From Bacteroidales bacterium (lineage in GTDB: Bacteria; Bacteroidota; Bacteroidia; Bacteroidales; UBA932): DNA of 38,000 bases. Shown here piece after piece: positions 10,134-19,100 of this stretch. How positions within the stretch are numbered: position 1 is the first letter of the stretch; each line of letters starts with the position of its first letter. The stretch is taken from NCBI GenBank assembly GCA_012510445.1, contig JAAZIA010000034.1, positions 1 to 38,000 of the forward strand, in the 5' to 3' direction. The notes beneath the pieces are model-generated. The model worked only from the letters and a program-made list of their open reading frames with translations, was not told where the DNA came from and ran no database searches. A program made the position numbers and the translations under genes.

Positions 10134-11069
10134 ATGACACAGTACATCCCCATCACATTAAGTGATCAGACCCTCTTTGCCCCTTATTTAAAAAACGCAG
10201 GAAAGCCGGGAGCTGAATACAGTTTCACCACGTTGTATATGTGGGCAGGGATTTTTCATTCGTTCTACCGCGTTGTATCGTACAAAGACCACTCCCTCCT
10301 GCTTGTCAGAAGCCGTAGAAACGCAGCGGCTCCTTTTCATTTTCTGTATCCCATGGTACTGGAAGGGACGGTCCCCATGGAAGTGGTGCGTCATGTTTTA
10401 GAAGAAGCTTCTGAAGGCAATCCTATGGTAGTTGGAGCACTTACCAGAGAAGAGGCGGCCTTGCTTTCAGATTCGGGTATGGAAAACCTTGATATTTACG
10501 AGGCTAGAGAAAGTTTTGATTACGTGTATTATGCCTCTTTTTTAGCTACCCTCCGAGGCAAGAAAATGCAACCGAAAAGGAACCACCTGAATGCCTTTAT
10601 AAAAGAACATCACAATTACAAAGTAGTTCCCATAACTCCTCAAGAAATTCCTGCCTGTCTGGAAATGAACGATGCTTGGTGCCGTATTATGGGTTGCAGG
10701 CACGATCTGGAATTGGGACAAGAAGCTTGTGCCGTACATAGAGCGTTCCGGGGATTCAGAGAGCTGGGACTGGATGGGCTTATGCTTATTGCAGACAATC
10801 AGATTGTTGCATATACACTAGGTGAATTTTATAACAACAACACCTTATTGGTACACGTAGAAAAAGCCTTTCCGGAATACCGCGGTGCCTACCAGCTGAT
10901 TAACCGGGAGTTTGTACGGTATGCCTTGGAAAAATACCCCGATATTGAATTTGTAAACCGTGAAGACGACACCGGAGATCCCGGATTACGCCAAGCTAAG
11001 CTCAGCTACAACCCTGCTTTTTTAATTGAAAAATACAAAGCCCGGATCAACCACAAACCCACACCATAA
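10134..11069 (+). CDS. DUF2156 / GNAT-like protein (LPG synthase C-terminal-type domain)
   Basis: 311 residues, no signal peptide or membrane segments, so cytosolic. It resembles the DUF2156 family (tandem GNAT-like folds), related to the soluble domain of phosphatidylglycerol lysyltransferases (MprF). Visible features are the N-terminal EYSFTTLYMWAGIF motif, the central RNHLNAFIKEHHNYKVVPIT block and the C-terminal AFPEYRGAYQLINREFVRYA and FVNREDDTGDPGLRQAKLSYNP blocks. The donor (aminoacyl-tRNA or acyl-CoA) and acceptor cannot be read from the sequence. It follows the S37 peptidase by 6 bp in the same operon. Its last 23 bp overlap the 3' end of the phosphopantetheinyl transferase gene on the other strand. 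Confidence 0.82.
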   Translation: MTQYIPITLSDQTLFAPYLKNAGKPGAEYSFTTLYMWAGIFHSFYRVVSYKDHSLLLVRSRRNAAAPFHFLYPMVLEGTVPMEVVRHVLEEASEGNPMVVGALTREEAALLSDSGMENLDIYEARESFDYVYYASFLATLRGKKMQPKRNHLNAFIKEHHNYKVVPITPQEIPACLEMNDAWCRIMGCRHDLELGQEACAVHRAFRGFRELGLDGLMLIADNQIVAYTLGEFYNNNTLLVHVEKAFPEYRGAYQLINREFVRYALEKYPDIEFVNREDDTGDPGLRQAKLSYNPAFLIEKYKARINHKPTP

Positions 11070-11709
11070 AATGATCCTCCAGTTTCCGGTAACTAAGTGA
11101 CAAAGAAGTTGTGGCTCCGTCCCGGGTTTGAAAGCTCCCTTGTAAAGTTCCTTTGTCTTTGGGAACAAAAGGCGCTACAGACATTTGCTTTGAAAAATCT
11201 ACTTCGTCCCGAGACATGTACTTAAACATGGCTTCTTTTGCACACCAGATTAAAGCCAGTTGTTTTTTGCGTTCCCGAGGGTCATCGGAAAGGAACATAT
11301 TTTCAGAAAAATGCAGCGCTTTCTTTTCTACCGGTGTAAAATCGCGTAGAAAACATTCTACGTCTATACCGGCTTTTTCTCCCGGAGCGGTAAGCACAAC
11401 GGCAAAACGGCGCGTATGTGCAATGCTGAGTGCCGGCACTTTATTCTCCAAAGAGTTTCCTTTGTTTTCTAGAAGGGGCTTCCCGCTTTCTTGGTAACAC
11501 ACTCTTGTTTGCGGAGTAAACAAACGGTCCAGAAGCGCACGGACGGCCATCTGTTCCAAACGTCGCCGCAGGTTGGATGTTTGGTTAAAAGCCTCTGTTT
11601 TATGCCCTTCTTGACTGATAATTTCTATCAGTTCTTCTTCCCGTTCTGTGATTTCCCAAACGACTATTTCTTGTCCGTTCTCAAATCGTTTTCTATAATA
11701 GAGTGCCAT
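11047..11709 (-). CDS. 4'-phosphopantetheinyl transferase (Sfp/Sfp-like)
   Basis: 220 residues. Transfers 4'-phosphopantetheine from CoA to a Ser on carrier proteins. The magnesium and CoA motifs are present: KAGIDVE (family GxDxE) and LIWCAKEAMFKY (family WxxKEA). The upstream LSIAHTRRFAVVLT block is also typical of the superfamily. No carrier protein, PKS or NRPS gene is nearby, so the target (fatty-acid ACP or another) is unknown. The ATG overlaps the ispE stop by one base (TAATG), so the gene is cotranscribed and probably coupled with ispE. It overlaps the DUF2156 gene convergently by 23 bp. Confidence 0.88.
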   Translation of the reverse strand: MALYYRKRFENGQEIVVWEITEREEELIEIISQEGHKTEAFNQTSNLRRRLEQMAVRALLDRLFTPQTRVCYQESGKPLLENKGNSLENKVPALSIAHTRRFAVVLTAPGEKAGIDVECFLRDFTPVEKKALHFSENMFLSDDPRERKKQLALIWCAKEAMFKYMSRDEVDFSKQMSVAPFVPKDKGTLQGSFQTRDGATTSLSLSYRKLEDHFMVWVCG

Positions 11710-12491
11710 TACTTAAAAAGTCCAAAAACGGCAGAACCGCTGCCGGTCATAGAGGCGTACACTGCGCCTTCGTTATACAAGTTTTCTTTAGATTGCTTTA
11801 TTTGAGGGTATTTGCGAAACACCGTTTCTTCAAAATCGTTTTCCAGTATTTCTTTCCACGTTTCTATGGGCTCCTTAAGTATGGCAGGCAAAGGAAGGTT
11901 GCGTTTTTTGGGAACTACTTCTGCATAGGCTTGGGCTGTAGATACAAACAGCCCGGAGAACCGCAGTTCAATACGAAAACTACTCAAATCCAAGTGGTAA
12001 GGCGTTAAAATCTCGCCTTTTCCGGTGGCCAGATAAGGTTTGCCCGGCCCTTCCTGCATAAAAAAAGGTACGTCACTGCCCAATTGCAGAGCATACCCCT
12101 GCAATTGTTCCGGTGTAAGGTTAAGTTTAAAATGTTTGTTCAGCAACTGAAGGCAAAACGCTGCATTGGAAGATCCACCTCCTAGTCCGCTCCCCGGCGG
12201 AATGTTTTTGTACAGGTGAATCTGTACCGGTCCCAATGAAAATTGATTGGAAAGCATGTGATACGTTTTCACACAAAGATTAGATTGCGGTGTGCCCTCA
12301 ACGGGTAAGCCGTACATAAACAAAGAAACTCCTTCTGCTTCGGCTTCTTCCACATCTGTAATTTCCAAAATGTCGCATAAAGAATGAGGAACAAAAAGCG
12401 TTTCTATATTGTGAAAGCCATCCTCACGCTTCTCCAATACATGCAGACCCAGGTTGATTTTTGAAAAGGGATAGACAACAGAGGTGGCCAT
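11709..12491 (-). CDS. ispE: 4-diphosphocytidyl-2-C-methyl-D-erythritol kinase
   Basis: 260 residues, a GHMP kinase that phosphorylates CDP-ME in the MEP (non-mevalonate) isoprenoid pathway. Diagnostic motifs are the N-terminal SKINLGLHVLEKREDGFHNIETLF, the ATP-binding loop PPGSGLGGGSSNAA at 98-111, LGSDVPFFM and the C-terminal SMTGSGSAVFG. It lies 10 bp downstream of nrdJ on the same strand and overlaps the start of the phosphopantetheinyl transferase. ispD of the same pathway is 16 kb away in this window, so the pathway genes are dispersed. Confidence 0.95.
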   Translation of the reverse strand: MATSVVYPFSKINLGLHVLEKREDGFHNIETLFVPHSLCDILEITDVEEAEAEGVSLFMYGLPVEGTPQSNLCVKTYHMLSNQFSLGPVQIHLYKNIPPGSGLGGGSSNAAFCLQLLNKHFKLNLTPEQLQGYALQLGSDVPFFMQEGPGKPYLATGKGEILTPYHLDLSSFRIELRFSGLFVSTAQAYAEVVPKKRNLPLPAILKEPIETWKEILENDFEETVFRKYPQIKQSKENLYNEGAVYASMTGSGSAVFGLFK

Positions 12492-12501
12492 GGTAATCTG
12501 T

Positions 12502-15057
12502 TTAGCCGCATTTGGAATAACCGCAACTCATACACAACAGGCACCCTTCCTGATACATCAGATTTTTGGCCCCGCATTTCTCACATTCACTCCCCGAGGT
12601 GTCTTTTGTTCCGTTAGGTATATACCTTTTAAGGGCTCTTTCTACACCGGTACGCCAATTGTTAATGGTTTGACTGTCCAACTCCAGAGAAGACACCAAG
12701 TGTACTACCTCTTCTACCGGCAATCCGTTTCGCAATACTCCGGAAATCAGCTTGGCATAGTTCCAGTAGGCTTGATTGAACATGTGAGAGATGCCACCTA
12801 CCGTATTGGGATAACCGTATTTATCTATAAACCTAAAATCGTAACGCGATTTTTTTTGTCCGGATTCTTTCACTTTTACCACTTCTCCCATAGTTACTGA
12901 ACGCGGTATGGTGCGCGTGTCTTCATCCAGTTTCCCTGTAAAAATCTCGTAAGGCCTCCCTTCGTGCAAGCCCACGAAAGCAATCCATTGTTCGTTGGCG
13001 TTCTTAAAACGAATAACTTCGGCTTCCAGCGCTTCCGGTCTTTCTTTAGGCATGGATTTTATGCGTTTTCCGCTTTTCTCTTCAGTTTCGGCAGCAACCA
13101 ATACTCCGCTGCGACTGCCTTCCCTGTATACAGTAACTCCTTTGCAACCACTCTCCCATGCCGTTCTATAGACTTTGGCCACCATTTCTTCTGTGATGTC
13201 TTCCGGCAAGTTGACCGTTACGCTTATGGAATGATCTACCCACTTTTGCAAAGCTCCCTGCAGTTTGACTTTAGCCACCCAATCTACATCTTTTGCCGTG
13301 GCTTTGTAATAGGGAGACTCCTTTACCAAAGCCTCCAATTCTTTGCTGCTCATGGCTTGCACAGCTTCTCTATTGTGTCCGTTAATTTCTGCCCAGTCTA
13401 AAAATTTATGGTGGAAAACGTTAAACTCTTCAAAGGAATCACCCATTTTGTCTGTAAAAGAAACCTTTACGTTCTTATCGTTTGGATTAACCTTTTTACG
13501 GCGCTGATATACAGGCATAAACACCTGTTCAATTCCACTAGTGGTTTGTGTCATCAGGCTGGTGGTACCTGTAGGTGCGATGGTGAGCATAGATACGTTT
13601 CGTCGGCCTGTTTCCAGCATTTCCCGGTACAGTTGCTCATCGGCTTTTCGTATGCGTTCAATCATAGGGTTATTCACCTCTCTGGCAGCATCGTACATGG
13701 GGAAAGAACCTCTTTCCTTAGCCATAACTACAGAGGAGCGATAGGCGGCAAGGGCCAATTCTTTTTGAATTTCTGCAGCCACCTGAATGGCTTCGTCGGA
13801 ACCGTAGCGGAGCCCCAGTGCAGCTAACATATCACCTTCTGCCGTGATACCCAGTCCCGTTCGCCTTCCACCCAAAGTTTTCTCTTTAATTTTCAGCCAC
13901 AATTCCCTTTCTGTGCGTTTGATGACCTCGTTTTCCGGATCTTTGTCCAGCTTGGCAATGATGGCGTCAATCTTTTCCATTTCCAGATCTACCAAATCGT
14001 CGTTCAAGCGCATGGCTTTCATTACGTGGTTTCTGAAAAGTGAAAGGTCAAACTTGGCGTGGGCAGTGAAAGGTTTTTCTACGTAGGAATATAAATTTAT
14101 AGCTATCAAACGGCAAGAATCGTAGGGGCAGAGAGGGATTTCTCCGCACGGGTTGGTGCTCACCGTTTCGTATCCCAGATCTGCGTAGCAATCGGCCACC
14201 GATTCTCTTATAATGGTATCCCAGAAAAGGACACCCGGTTCTGCAGATCTCCATGCGTTGTGAATGATCTTTTCCCACAAAGCGGCAGCCTCTGTTTCTT
14301 TCTTACTGACAGGTTTTTTAGCATGTACCGGATATTGTTGTGTGTAAGGCTTCCCAGCCAAGGCTGCTCTCATAAACTCGTCGTCAATTTTAACAGACAC
14401 ATTGGCTCCCGTCACCTTGTTTTGCTCTAATTTGGCATCTATAAAATCTTCTGCATCGGGATGTTTTATAGAAATAGTCAACATAAGCGCTCCTCGCCTT
14501 CCGTCTTGAGCCACCTCTCTGGTAGAATTGGAATAGCGTTCCATAAACGGAACTACCCCTGTAGAGGTAAGGGCCGAGTTCAATACGGGAGAGCCTGCGG
14601 GACGGATGTGAGACAGGTCATGACCTACTCCTCCGCGACGTTTCATCAATTGAACTTGTTCCTCATCTATTTTCATAATGCCCCCGTAGGAATCTGCAGG
14701 CTTTTCATGTCCAATAACAAAGCAATTGGATAGAGAGGCTATTTGATGGTCATTTCCTATACCGGTCATGGGACCGCCTTGTGGAATAACGTATGTAAAC
14801 CCGTCCAGCAGCTGAAAGATTTCCTCTTCGCTCATGGGGTTAGGGTACTTTTTTTCTATTCGAGCAAATTCAGCCGCCAGCCTCCTGTGCATATCTTCCG
14901 GTGTACACTCGTAAAGATTCCCAAAAGAGTCTTTCATCGCATACTTGTTGATCCAGACAGAGGCTGCCAGTTCATCTCCTTTAAAATATTCTTTTGTTTT
15001 AGCCAATGCTTCCTCGTAGGGAAAAATTGCCTTTGCATTCTTTGCTTCAGAATCCAT
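12502..15057 (-). CDS. nrdJ: Adenosylcobalamin-dependent (class II) ribonucleotide reductase
   Basis: 851 residues. Reduces ribonucleotides to deoxyribonucleotides using a B12-generated thiyl radical, without oxygen. Clear blocks are MTGIGNDHQIASLSNCFVIG, the MKRRGGVGHDLSHIRPAG region, the NPCGEIPLCPYDSCRL active-site loop and APTGTTSLMTQTTSGIEQVF. A C-terminal Cys cluster (CEKCGAKN...CLLCMSCGYSKCG) carries the redox-active thiols and a zinc-ribbon-like fold. The reading frame extends to a GTG at 15060, but I prefer the adjoining ATG at 15057. A near-consensus -7 (TAACTTTC) lies 13 bp upstream. No cobalamin riboswitch fits the 117-bp gap behind it. ispE follows at 10 bp. Confidence 0.95.
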   Translation of the reverse strand: MDSEAKNAKAIFPYEEALAKTKEYFKGDELAASVWINKYAMKDSFGNLYECTPEDMHRRLAAEFARIEKKYPNPMSEEEIFQLLDGFTYVIPQGGPMTGIGNDHQIASLSNCFVIGHEKPADSYGGIMKIDEEQVQLMKRRGGVGHDLSHIRPAGSPVLNSALTSTGVVPFMERYSNSTREVAQDGRRGALMLTISIKHPDAEDFIDAKLEQNKVTGANVSVKIDDEFMRAALAGKPYTQQYPVHAKKPVSKKETEAAALWEKIIHNAWRSAEPGVLFWDTIIRESVADCYADLGYETVSTNPCGEIPLCPYDSCRLIAINLYSYVEKPFTAHAKFDLSLFRNHVMKAMRLNDDLVDLEMEKIDAIIAKLDKDPENEVIKRTERELWLKIKEKTLGGRRTGLGITAEGDMLAALGLRYGSDEAIQVAAEIQKELALAAYRSSVVMAKERGSFPMYDAAREVNNPMIERIRKADEQLYREMLETGRRNVSMLTIAPTGTTSLMTQTTSGIEQVFMPVYQRRKKVNPNDKNVKVSFTDKMGDSFEEFNVFHHKFLDWAEINGHNREAVQAMSSKELEALVKESPYYKATAKDVDWVAKVKLQGALQKWVDHSISVTVNLPEDITEEMVAKVYRTAWESGCKGVTVYREGSRSGVLVAAETEEKSGKRIKSMPKERPEALEAEVIRFKNANEQWIAFVGLHEGRPYEIFTGKLDEDTRTIPRSVTMGEVVKVKESGQKKSRYDFRFIDKYGYPNTVGGISHMFNQAYWNYAKLISGVLRNGLPVEEVVHLVSSLELDSQTINNWRTGVERALKRYIPNGTKDTSGSECEKCGAKNLMYQEGCLLCMSCGYSKCG

Positions 15058-15070
15058 CACACTTTGATAA

Positions 15071-15078
15071 GAAAGTTA
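15071..15078 (-). promoter_or_regulatory. Weak candidate -7 element for nrdJ
   Basis: Minus-strand TAACTTTC, one mismatch to TAnnTTTG, ends 13 bp before the nrdJ ATG. It is the best candidate in the 117-bp gap after sufD. Confidence 0.35.
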
Positions 15079-15174
15079 CTAAATATTTGTTTTATAGCTG
15101 AAAAATGGGATACGCAAGTTACTTTAAACGTTGCGGGATTAACAGAGTGTCATTAAAAAGATATGCACAAAATT

Positions 15175-16212
15175 TTAACAACAATGCATAGTGCAATGAG
15201 CGCATTTTGTGAACTCTCCTCGCAACCTGCTTTCTACCATTTTTTCTAATCGGGAACGAATGGCCGGGTTAGGTACATGTTTCAGCACATCTTGTACAAA
15301 AGCCATCTGTTGCATCATTTGAGCCTCTGCCAAAGGGATGCCTCGTGAACGCATATAAAACAGTACCTGTTCATCCAACCTTCCAATGGTGGCGCCGTGA
15401 GAACATTTGACATCGTCTGCGTAAATTTCCAGTTGAGGCTGTGTGGTGATTTTAGCATCATTTGTGAGCAACAAGTTGTGGTTTGCCTGAAGTGCCTCTG
15501 TTTTTTGTGCTCCCGGGGCTACGTATATGATTCCGTTAAACAGGGCTTTTGCCTGGTTGTCCAGAATGCCTTTAAACAACTGACTTGAATGGCAATTGGG
15601 ACTGTGGTGTTTTACCGCAATATGGTATTCTGTATTTTGCTCACAGTCTGCTAAATACAAACCGTCTAAATAACAGGCAGCTCCCGGCCCAAGCAAATGA
15701 ACCTGTACTTTATTTTGAATGGTACCTCCGTAAAGGCTTAGTATATGACAATTGAGTCGGGCATTTTTTTTCAGTTCCACATTCAGATCTAACCGATAAC
15801 GGGACCGGCCGTGCTCATTTTGCATAAAAAGAATGTCTAAATGGGCTCCTTCTCCCAGTATGATATTAGAAAAGCGTAACGTACTGTACAAGTACTCTTT
15901 TAAAGTATGGTCACACACAATAATCTGGGCTTTGGCTCCCGGTTCAAGCATCCACGTATTGGAAAACTCTAACGGTTGGGGCAGGTTTTCGCTACGTACG
16001 CTAATGATTTGTATGGGCCTGTCTGTGCAATCTTTGTTTATATTCAGCAGCAACCCTTTACCTTCCGGTCCGCGGGTAAGAAAAACACCGTCCGCACGGT
16101 TTTCTTCTTCTTGCAATATACCGTCTACAAGAAAGACTTGCCTTATGTTTTCTCCGGGTACCGTACATGTAAAAATGCGTTGTACTTCCGGTATATATGT
16201 ATATTCTTTCAT
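15175..16212 (-). CDS. sufD: Fe-S cluster assembly protein SufD
   Basis: 345 residues. SufD pairs with SufB and the SufC ATPase in the SufBC2D scaffold for Fe-S cluster synthesis in the cytosol. The SufBD core includes LEPGAKAQIIVCDHT, SSQLFKGILDNQAKALFNGIIYV and the C-terminal DDVKCSHGATIGRLDEQVLFYMRSRGIP block, which carries the conserved Cys-His. The last nine residues form a Cys-rich tail (C337, C340, C344, C345 with His between). The N-terminal region is short, so the family is clear but the protein is divergent. The start overlaps the sufC stop as ATGA. Confidence 0.93.
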   Translation of the reverse strand: MKEYTYIPEVQRIFTCTVPGENIRQVFLVDGILQEEENRADGVFLTRGPEGKGLLLNINKDCTDRPIQIISVRSENLPQPLEFSNTWMLEPGAKAQIIVCDHTLKEYLYSTLRFSNIILGEGAHLDILFMQNEHGRSRYRLDLNVELKKNARLNCHILSLYGGTIQNKVQVHLLGPGAACYLDGLYLADCEQNTEYHIAVKHHSPNCHSSQLFKGILDNQAKALFNGIIYVAPGAQKTEALQANHNLLLTNDAKITTQPQLEIYADDVKCSHGATIGRLDEQVLFYMRSRGIPLAEAQMMQQMAFVQDVLKHVPNPAIRSRLEKMVESRLRGEFTKCAHCTMHCC

Positions 16213-16955
16213 TCTTTGTTAATGATGTGGTCGTACCCTTTGTTTTCTACCTCCAGGGCCAGTTCTTTACTGCCCGATTTAATAATACGGCCTTTGTACA
16301 ATACGTGTACAACATCCGGAACTATATAATCTAAAAGACGTTGGTAATGAGTAATGACCACAAATGCATTGTCTTTTGTTTTCAAGGTGTTGACTCCGTT
16401 GGCCACTACCCTTAGGGCGTCTACATCCAAACCGCTGTCTGTCTCGTCCAGTATGGCCAGTTGAGGTTCCAACATGGCCATTTGGAAAATCTCGTTTCGT
16501 TTCTTTTCACCACCGGAAAATCCCACATTTACCCCCCTGCCCACAAACGATGGATCCATTTCAACAACGGCCATTTTCTGTCTCATGAGTTTTAAAAACT
16601 CACCCGATGACAGAGGGGGCAGATTTTTATATTTTCTCTGCTCGTTTACAGCTGCTTTCATAAAATTCACACTCGTAAGTCCGGGGATTTCTACCGGATA
16701 CTGAAACCCCAGGAACAAGCCCAGACGAGCCCTTTCTTCCGGAGGAAGAGCCAGCAAATCCACTCCTTTGTATAAAGCCGTTCCCCGGGTTACGGTAAAC
16801 GTTTCTCTTCCGGCAAGTACGGCTGCCAATGTAGATTTTCCCGACCCGTTGGGCCCCATGATGGCATGTATTTCTCCCGCATTTACAGACAGGTTTACTC
16901 CACTGAGTATTTCCCTTCCTTCAATGCTTACGTATAAATCTTTTATTGTTAACAT
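16209..16955 (-). CDS. sufC: Fe-S cluster assembly ATPase SufC
   Basis: 248 residues from the chosen start at 16955 ([13 protein letters not shown]...), which matches family starts. An ATG at 16988 would add 11 atypical residues and lengthen the overlap with pnuC. ABC-type ATPase features: Walker A GPNGSGKST at 34-42, signature FSGGEKKR, Walker B LAILDETDSGLD and the switch His in FVVITHYQRLL. It powers the SufBCD scaffold. The ATG lies within the last bases of pnuC (7-bp overlap with its stop) and the TGA overlaps the sufD ATG, so translation is coupled on both sides. Confidence 0.95.
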   Translation of the reverse strand: MLTIKDLYVSIEGREILSGVNLSVNAGEIHAIMGPNGSGKSTLAAVLAGRETFTVTRGTALYKGVDLLALPPEERARLGLFLGFQYPVEIPGLTSVNFMKAAVNEQRKYKNLPPLSSGEFLKLMRQKMAVVEMDPSFVGRGVNVGFSGGEKKRNEIFQMAMLEPQLAILDETDSGLDVDALRVVANGVNTLKTKDNAFVVITHYQRLLDYIVPDVVHVLYKGRIIKSGSKELALEVENKGYDHIINKE

Positions 16956-17614
16956 ACTTGTTTGTGTTTTTCCCATTCTTTTTTCCAATGAACCAGGCCT
17001 ACAAAATTAAACAGTAAGAAACATATGGCTACAATTGGCATGAATACCAGGCCGGAAGAGATATACATGACCACATTTCCAACATTCAATAAAATCCAAA
17101 AAATCCAACACTCCCATTTCTTCTGAGCCGCCAGAATTTGAGCCATCAACATCAGGCCGGCTACAGAAGCGTCCAGGTACGGGGAACGGGCCGGTGGAAA
17201 TGTATCGGACAGCACGTGGAGTTTTGTAAGAAGAAATCCCCAAAGGATAACAAAACCCAGCAAGAACAATACGTAATAGACGCGTTGTTTGTTAGACAAA
17301 AAAGAAGTTAAGAGTTGATTTCTGGAATTCTTTTGTCCTTTTCCCGGGCGGGTCCACTTGTACAAACCGTACACATTAATACCCAACGAGACGGGTTGCA
17401 ACAACATATTGGTATAAAGGTTTTTTTGAAGAAACATCAAAAAAAGCACCGTGGCATATACAAAACCCACCCAATAATTAATGGCACGTGCCAGGCTGGC
17501 CAGGAAAACAGAAGTCAGACCCAGCAACACACCAAAGAATTCTAAATACGATATTCCTTGTCCTGCGACTGTAAAAAAGATATTATCCAGACTCAAAAAT
17601 TCTTTCATAATCAT
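16949..17614 (-). CDS. pnuC: PnuC-family vitamin transporter (nicotinamide riboside type)
   Basis: 221 residues, very hydrophobic, with about seven membrane segments. Facilitates uptake of nicotinamide riboside, an NAD precursor; relatives carry thiamine or riboflavin. PnuC hallmarks are the [17 protein letters not shown] start, the [12 protein letters not shown] motif near 79-90 and the [10 protein letters not shown] region with W170-x-x-W173-x-x-x-N177, resembling the Trp/Asn substrate-site motif of nicotinamide riboside transporters. The substrate is thus inferred, not shown. The gene sits between sufB and sufC: its ATG overlaps the sufB stop (ATGA at 17611-17614) and its stop overlaps the sufC start. 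A later in-frame ATG at 17608 is possible. No NadR or nicotinamide riboside kinase gene lies in the window. Confidence 0.88.
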   Translation of the reverse strand: MIMKEFLSLDNIFFTVAGQGISYLEFFGVLLGLTSVFLASLARAINYWVGFVYATVLFLMFLQKNLYTNMLLQPVSLGINVYGLYKWTRPGKGQKNSRNQLLTSFLSNKQRVYYVLFLLGFVILWGFLLTKLHVLSDTFPPARSPYLDASVAGLMLMAQILAAQKKWECWIFWILLNVGNVVMYISSGLVFMPIVAICFLLFNFVGLVHWKKEWEKHKQVC

Positions 17615-19062
17615 CCTACCGTACCTTCCAGTGAAATACTGAGTAATTTTTGTGCTTCCACGGCAAATTCCATAGGAAGCTTGTTCAACACTTCACGTGC
17701 GTATCCGTTTACAATCAACCCTACCGCATCTTCGGGACCAATGCCACGCTGCATACAATAGAAAAGTTGGTCTTCCCCTATTTTAGAAGTAGTGGCTTCG
17801 TGTTCCACCATAGCCGTTTGGTTGCCGTTTTCTATGACCGGGAACGTATGGGCACCACAAGTATCTCCCAACAATAGGGAGTCACATTGCGAATGGTTGC
17901 GCGCATGGTCTGCTCCCGAGGTGATTTTTACAAGCCCTCTGTATGAATTTTGACTCTTTCCTGCAGAAATGCCTTTACTAACAATTCGGCTGCGGGTATT
18001 TTTTCCTATATGTATCATTTTAGTTCCCGTATCTGCCTGTTGGTGGTGATTGGTTACTGCCACCGAATAAAATTCGCTTACCGAGTAATCTCCCAGCAAT
18101 ACGGTGGAAGGGTATTTCCAGGTAATGGCAGAACCCGTTTCTACCTGAGTCCAATACAGTTTGGAACGGGCTCCTTGGCAAATTCCTCTTTTAGTCACAA
18201 AGTTGTATATGCCTCCTTTGCCTTCTGCATCGCCGGGATACCAATTTTGAACGGTAGAATACTTTACTTCTGCATCTTCCATCACCACAATTTCTACCAC
18301 AGCAGCATGTAACTGGTTCTCGTCTCTTTGAGAAGCTGTACAGCCTTCCAGATAACTCACGTATGAACCCTCTTCCGCTATAATGAGCGTACGTTCAAAT
18401 TGTCCCGTCCCTTTGGCATTAATACGAAAGTAGCTGGACAGTTCCATGGGACAGCGAACACCTTTGGGTATATAACAAAACGATCCGTCAGAAAACACAG
18501 CCGAGTTAAGTGCTGCAAAGAAATTGTCATCTGAAGGAACCACGCTGGCCAGGTATTTTTGTACCAGCACCGGGTAATCCCTTACGGCCTCTGAAAAAGA
18601 ACAGAAAATAATGCCTTTTTCCGCCAACGTTTCTTTAAAGGTTGTCTTTACAGACACCGAATCGAGTATGGCATCTACGGCCATGCCGGACAAAACGTTC
18701 CTTTCTTGCAAAGGGATTCCCAATTTGTCAAACGTCTGCGCAATTTTAGGATCAACCTCTTCTGTATCGCCGCCAACAGGTGCCATTCCCTTGGGAGCCG
18801 CATAGTAAATGATGTCTTGGTAATCGATGGGAGGAATGGTAAGGTGAGCCCATTCCGGCATTTTCATGGTCTGCCATTGCCTGAATGCGTTCAAACGGAA
18901 CTCCAACAACCAGTCCGGCTCTTGTTTTTTTTCTGATATAAGCCGTACGGTATTTTCATTCAGTCCCTTGGGAAAATACTCCAGTTCCAGGTCCGTCACA
19001 AAACCTTGCTCGTAGTCGCTTTCTGCGATTCTTTTGAGTATGTCGTCCTGATTTTCTTTCAT
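17611..19062 (-). CDS. sufB: Fe-S cluster assembly protein SufB
   Basis: 483 residues from the ATG at 19062 ([11 protein letters not shown]). The frame opens at 19080, but a perfect -7 promoter element occupies 19069-19076, between the two ATGs, so the shorter start is preferred. SufB is the scaffold subunit on which clusters form with SufC and SufD. Family blocks include YYAAPKG, the [41 protein letters not shown] stretch, [40 protein letters not shown] and the [20 protein letters not shown]-terminus. It heads sufB-pnuC-sufC-sufD. SufS/SufE or SufU partners are not in the window. Confidence 0.95.
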   Translation of the reverse strand: MKENQDDILKRIAESDYEQGFVTDLELEYFPKGLNENTVRLISEKKQEPDWLLEFRLNAFRQWQTMKMPEWAHLTIPPIDYQDIIYYAAPKGMAPVGGDTEEVDPKIAQTFDKLGIPLQERNVLSGMAVDAILDSVSVKTTFKETLAEKGIIFCSFSEAVRDYPVLVQKYLASVVPSDDNFFAALNSAVFSDGSFCYIPKGVRCPMELSSYFRINAKGTGQFERTLIIAEEGSYVSYLEGCTASQRDENQLHAAVVEIVVMEDAEVKYSTVQNWYPGDAEGKGGIYNFVTKRGICQGARSKLYWTQVETGSAITWKYPSTVLLGDYSVSEFYSVAVTNHHQQADTGTKMIHIGKNTRSRIVSKGISAGKSQNSYRGLVKITSGADHARNHSQCDSLLLGDTCGAHTFPVIENGNQTAMVEHEATTSKIGEDQLFYCMQRGIGPEDAVGLIVNGYAREVLNKLPMEFAVEAQKLLSISLEGTVG

Positions 19063-19068
19063 AGCCCG

Positions 19069-19076
19069 CAAATATA
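19069..19076 (-). promoter_or_regulatory. -7 element for sufB operon
   Basis: Minus-strand TATATTTG matches TAnnTTTG exactly. It ends 6 bp before the sufB ATG at 19062, implying a leader of only a few nucleotides or a leaderless mRNA. Confidence 0.6.
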
Positions 19077-19088
19077 CCATCTTTTCTG

Positions 19089-19096
19089 TATTTTTG
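19089..19096 (+). promoter_or_regulatory. -7 element for the ThiL-like gene
   Basis: TATTTTTG matches TAnnTTTG exactly and ends 4 bp before the ATG at 19101, again implying a very short or absent leader. It lies 12 bp from the divergent sufB element. Confidence 0.5.
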
Positions 19097-19100
19097 CTTT

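Noticed and set aside
15058-15174. Cobalamin riboswitch ahead of nrdJ
   Set aside because: The 117-bp gap is too short, and I see no B12-box-like conserved stretch on the minus strand.
16956-16988. Upstream sufC start at 16988
   Set aside because: Family members start at MLTIKDL, which matches the ATG at 16955. The longer form would overlap pnuC by 40 bp with atypical residues.
19063-19080. Upstream sufB start at 19080
   Set aside because: A perfect -7 promoter element lies inside this extension, so the ATG would probably not be transcribed.
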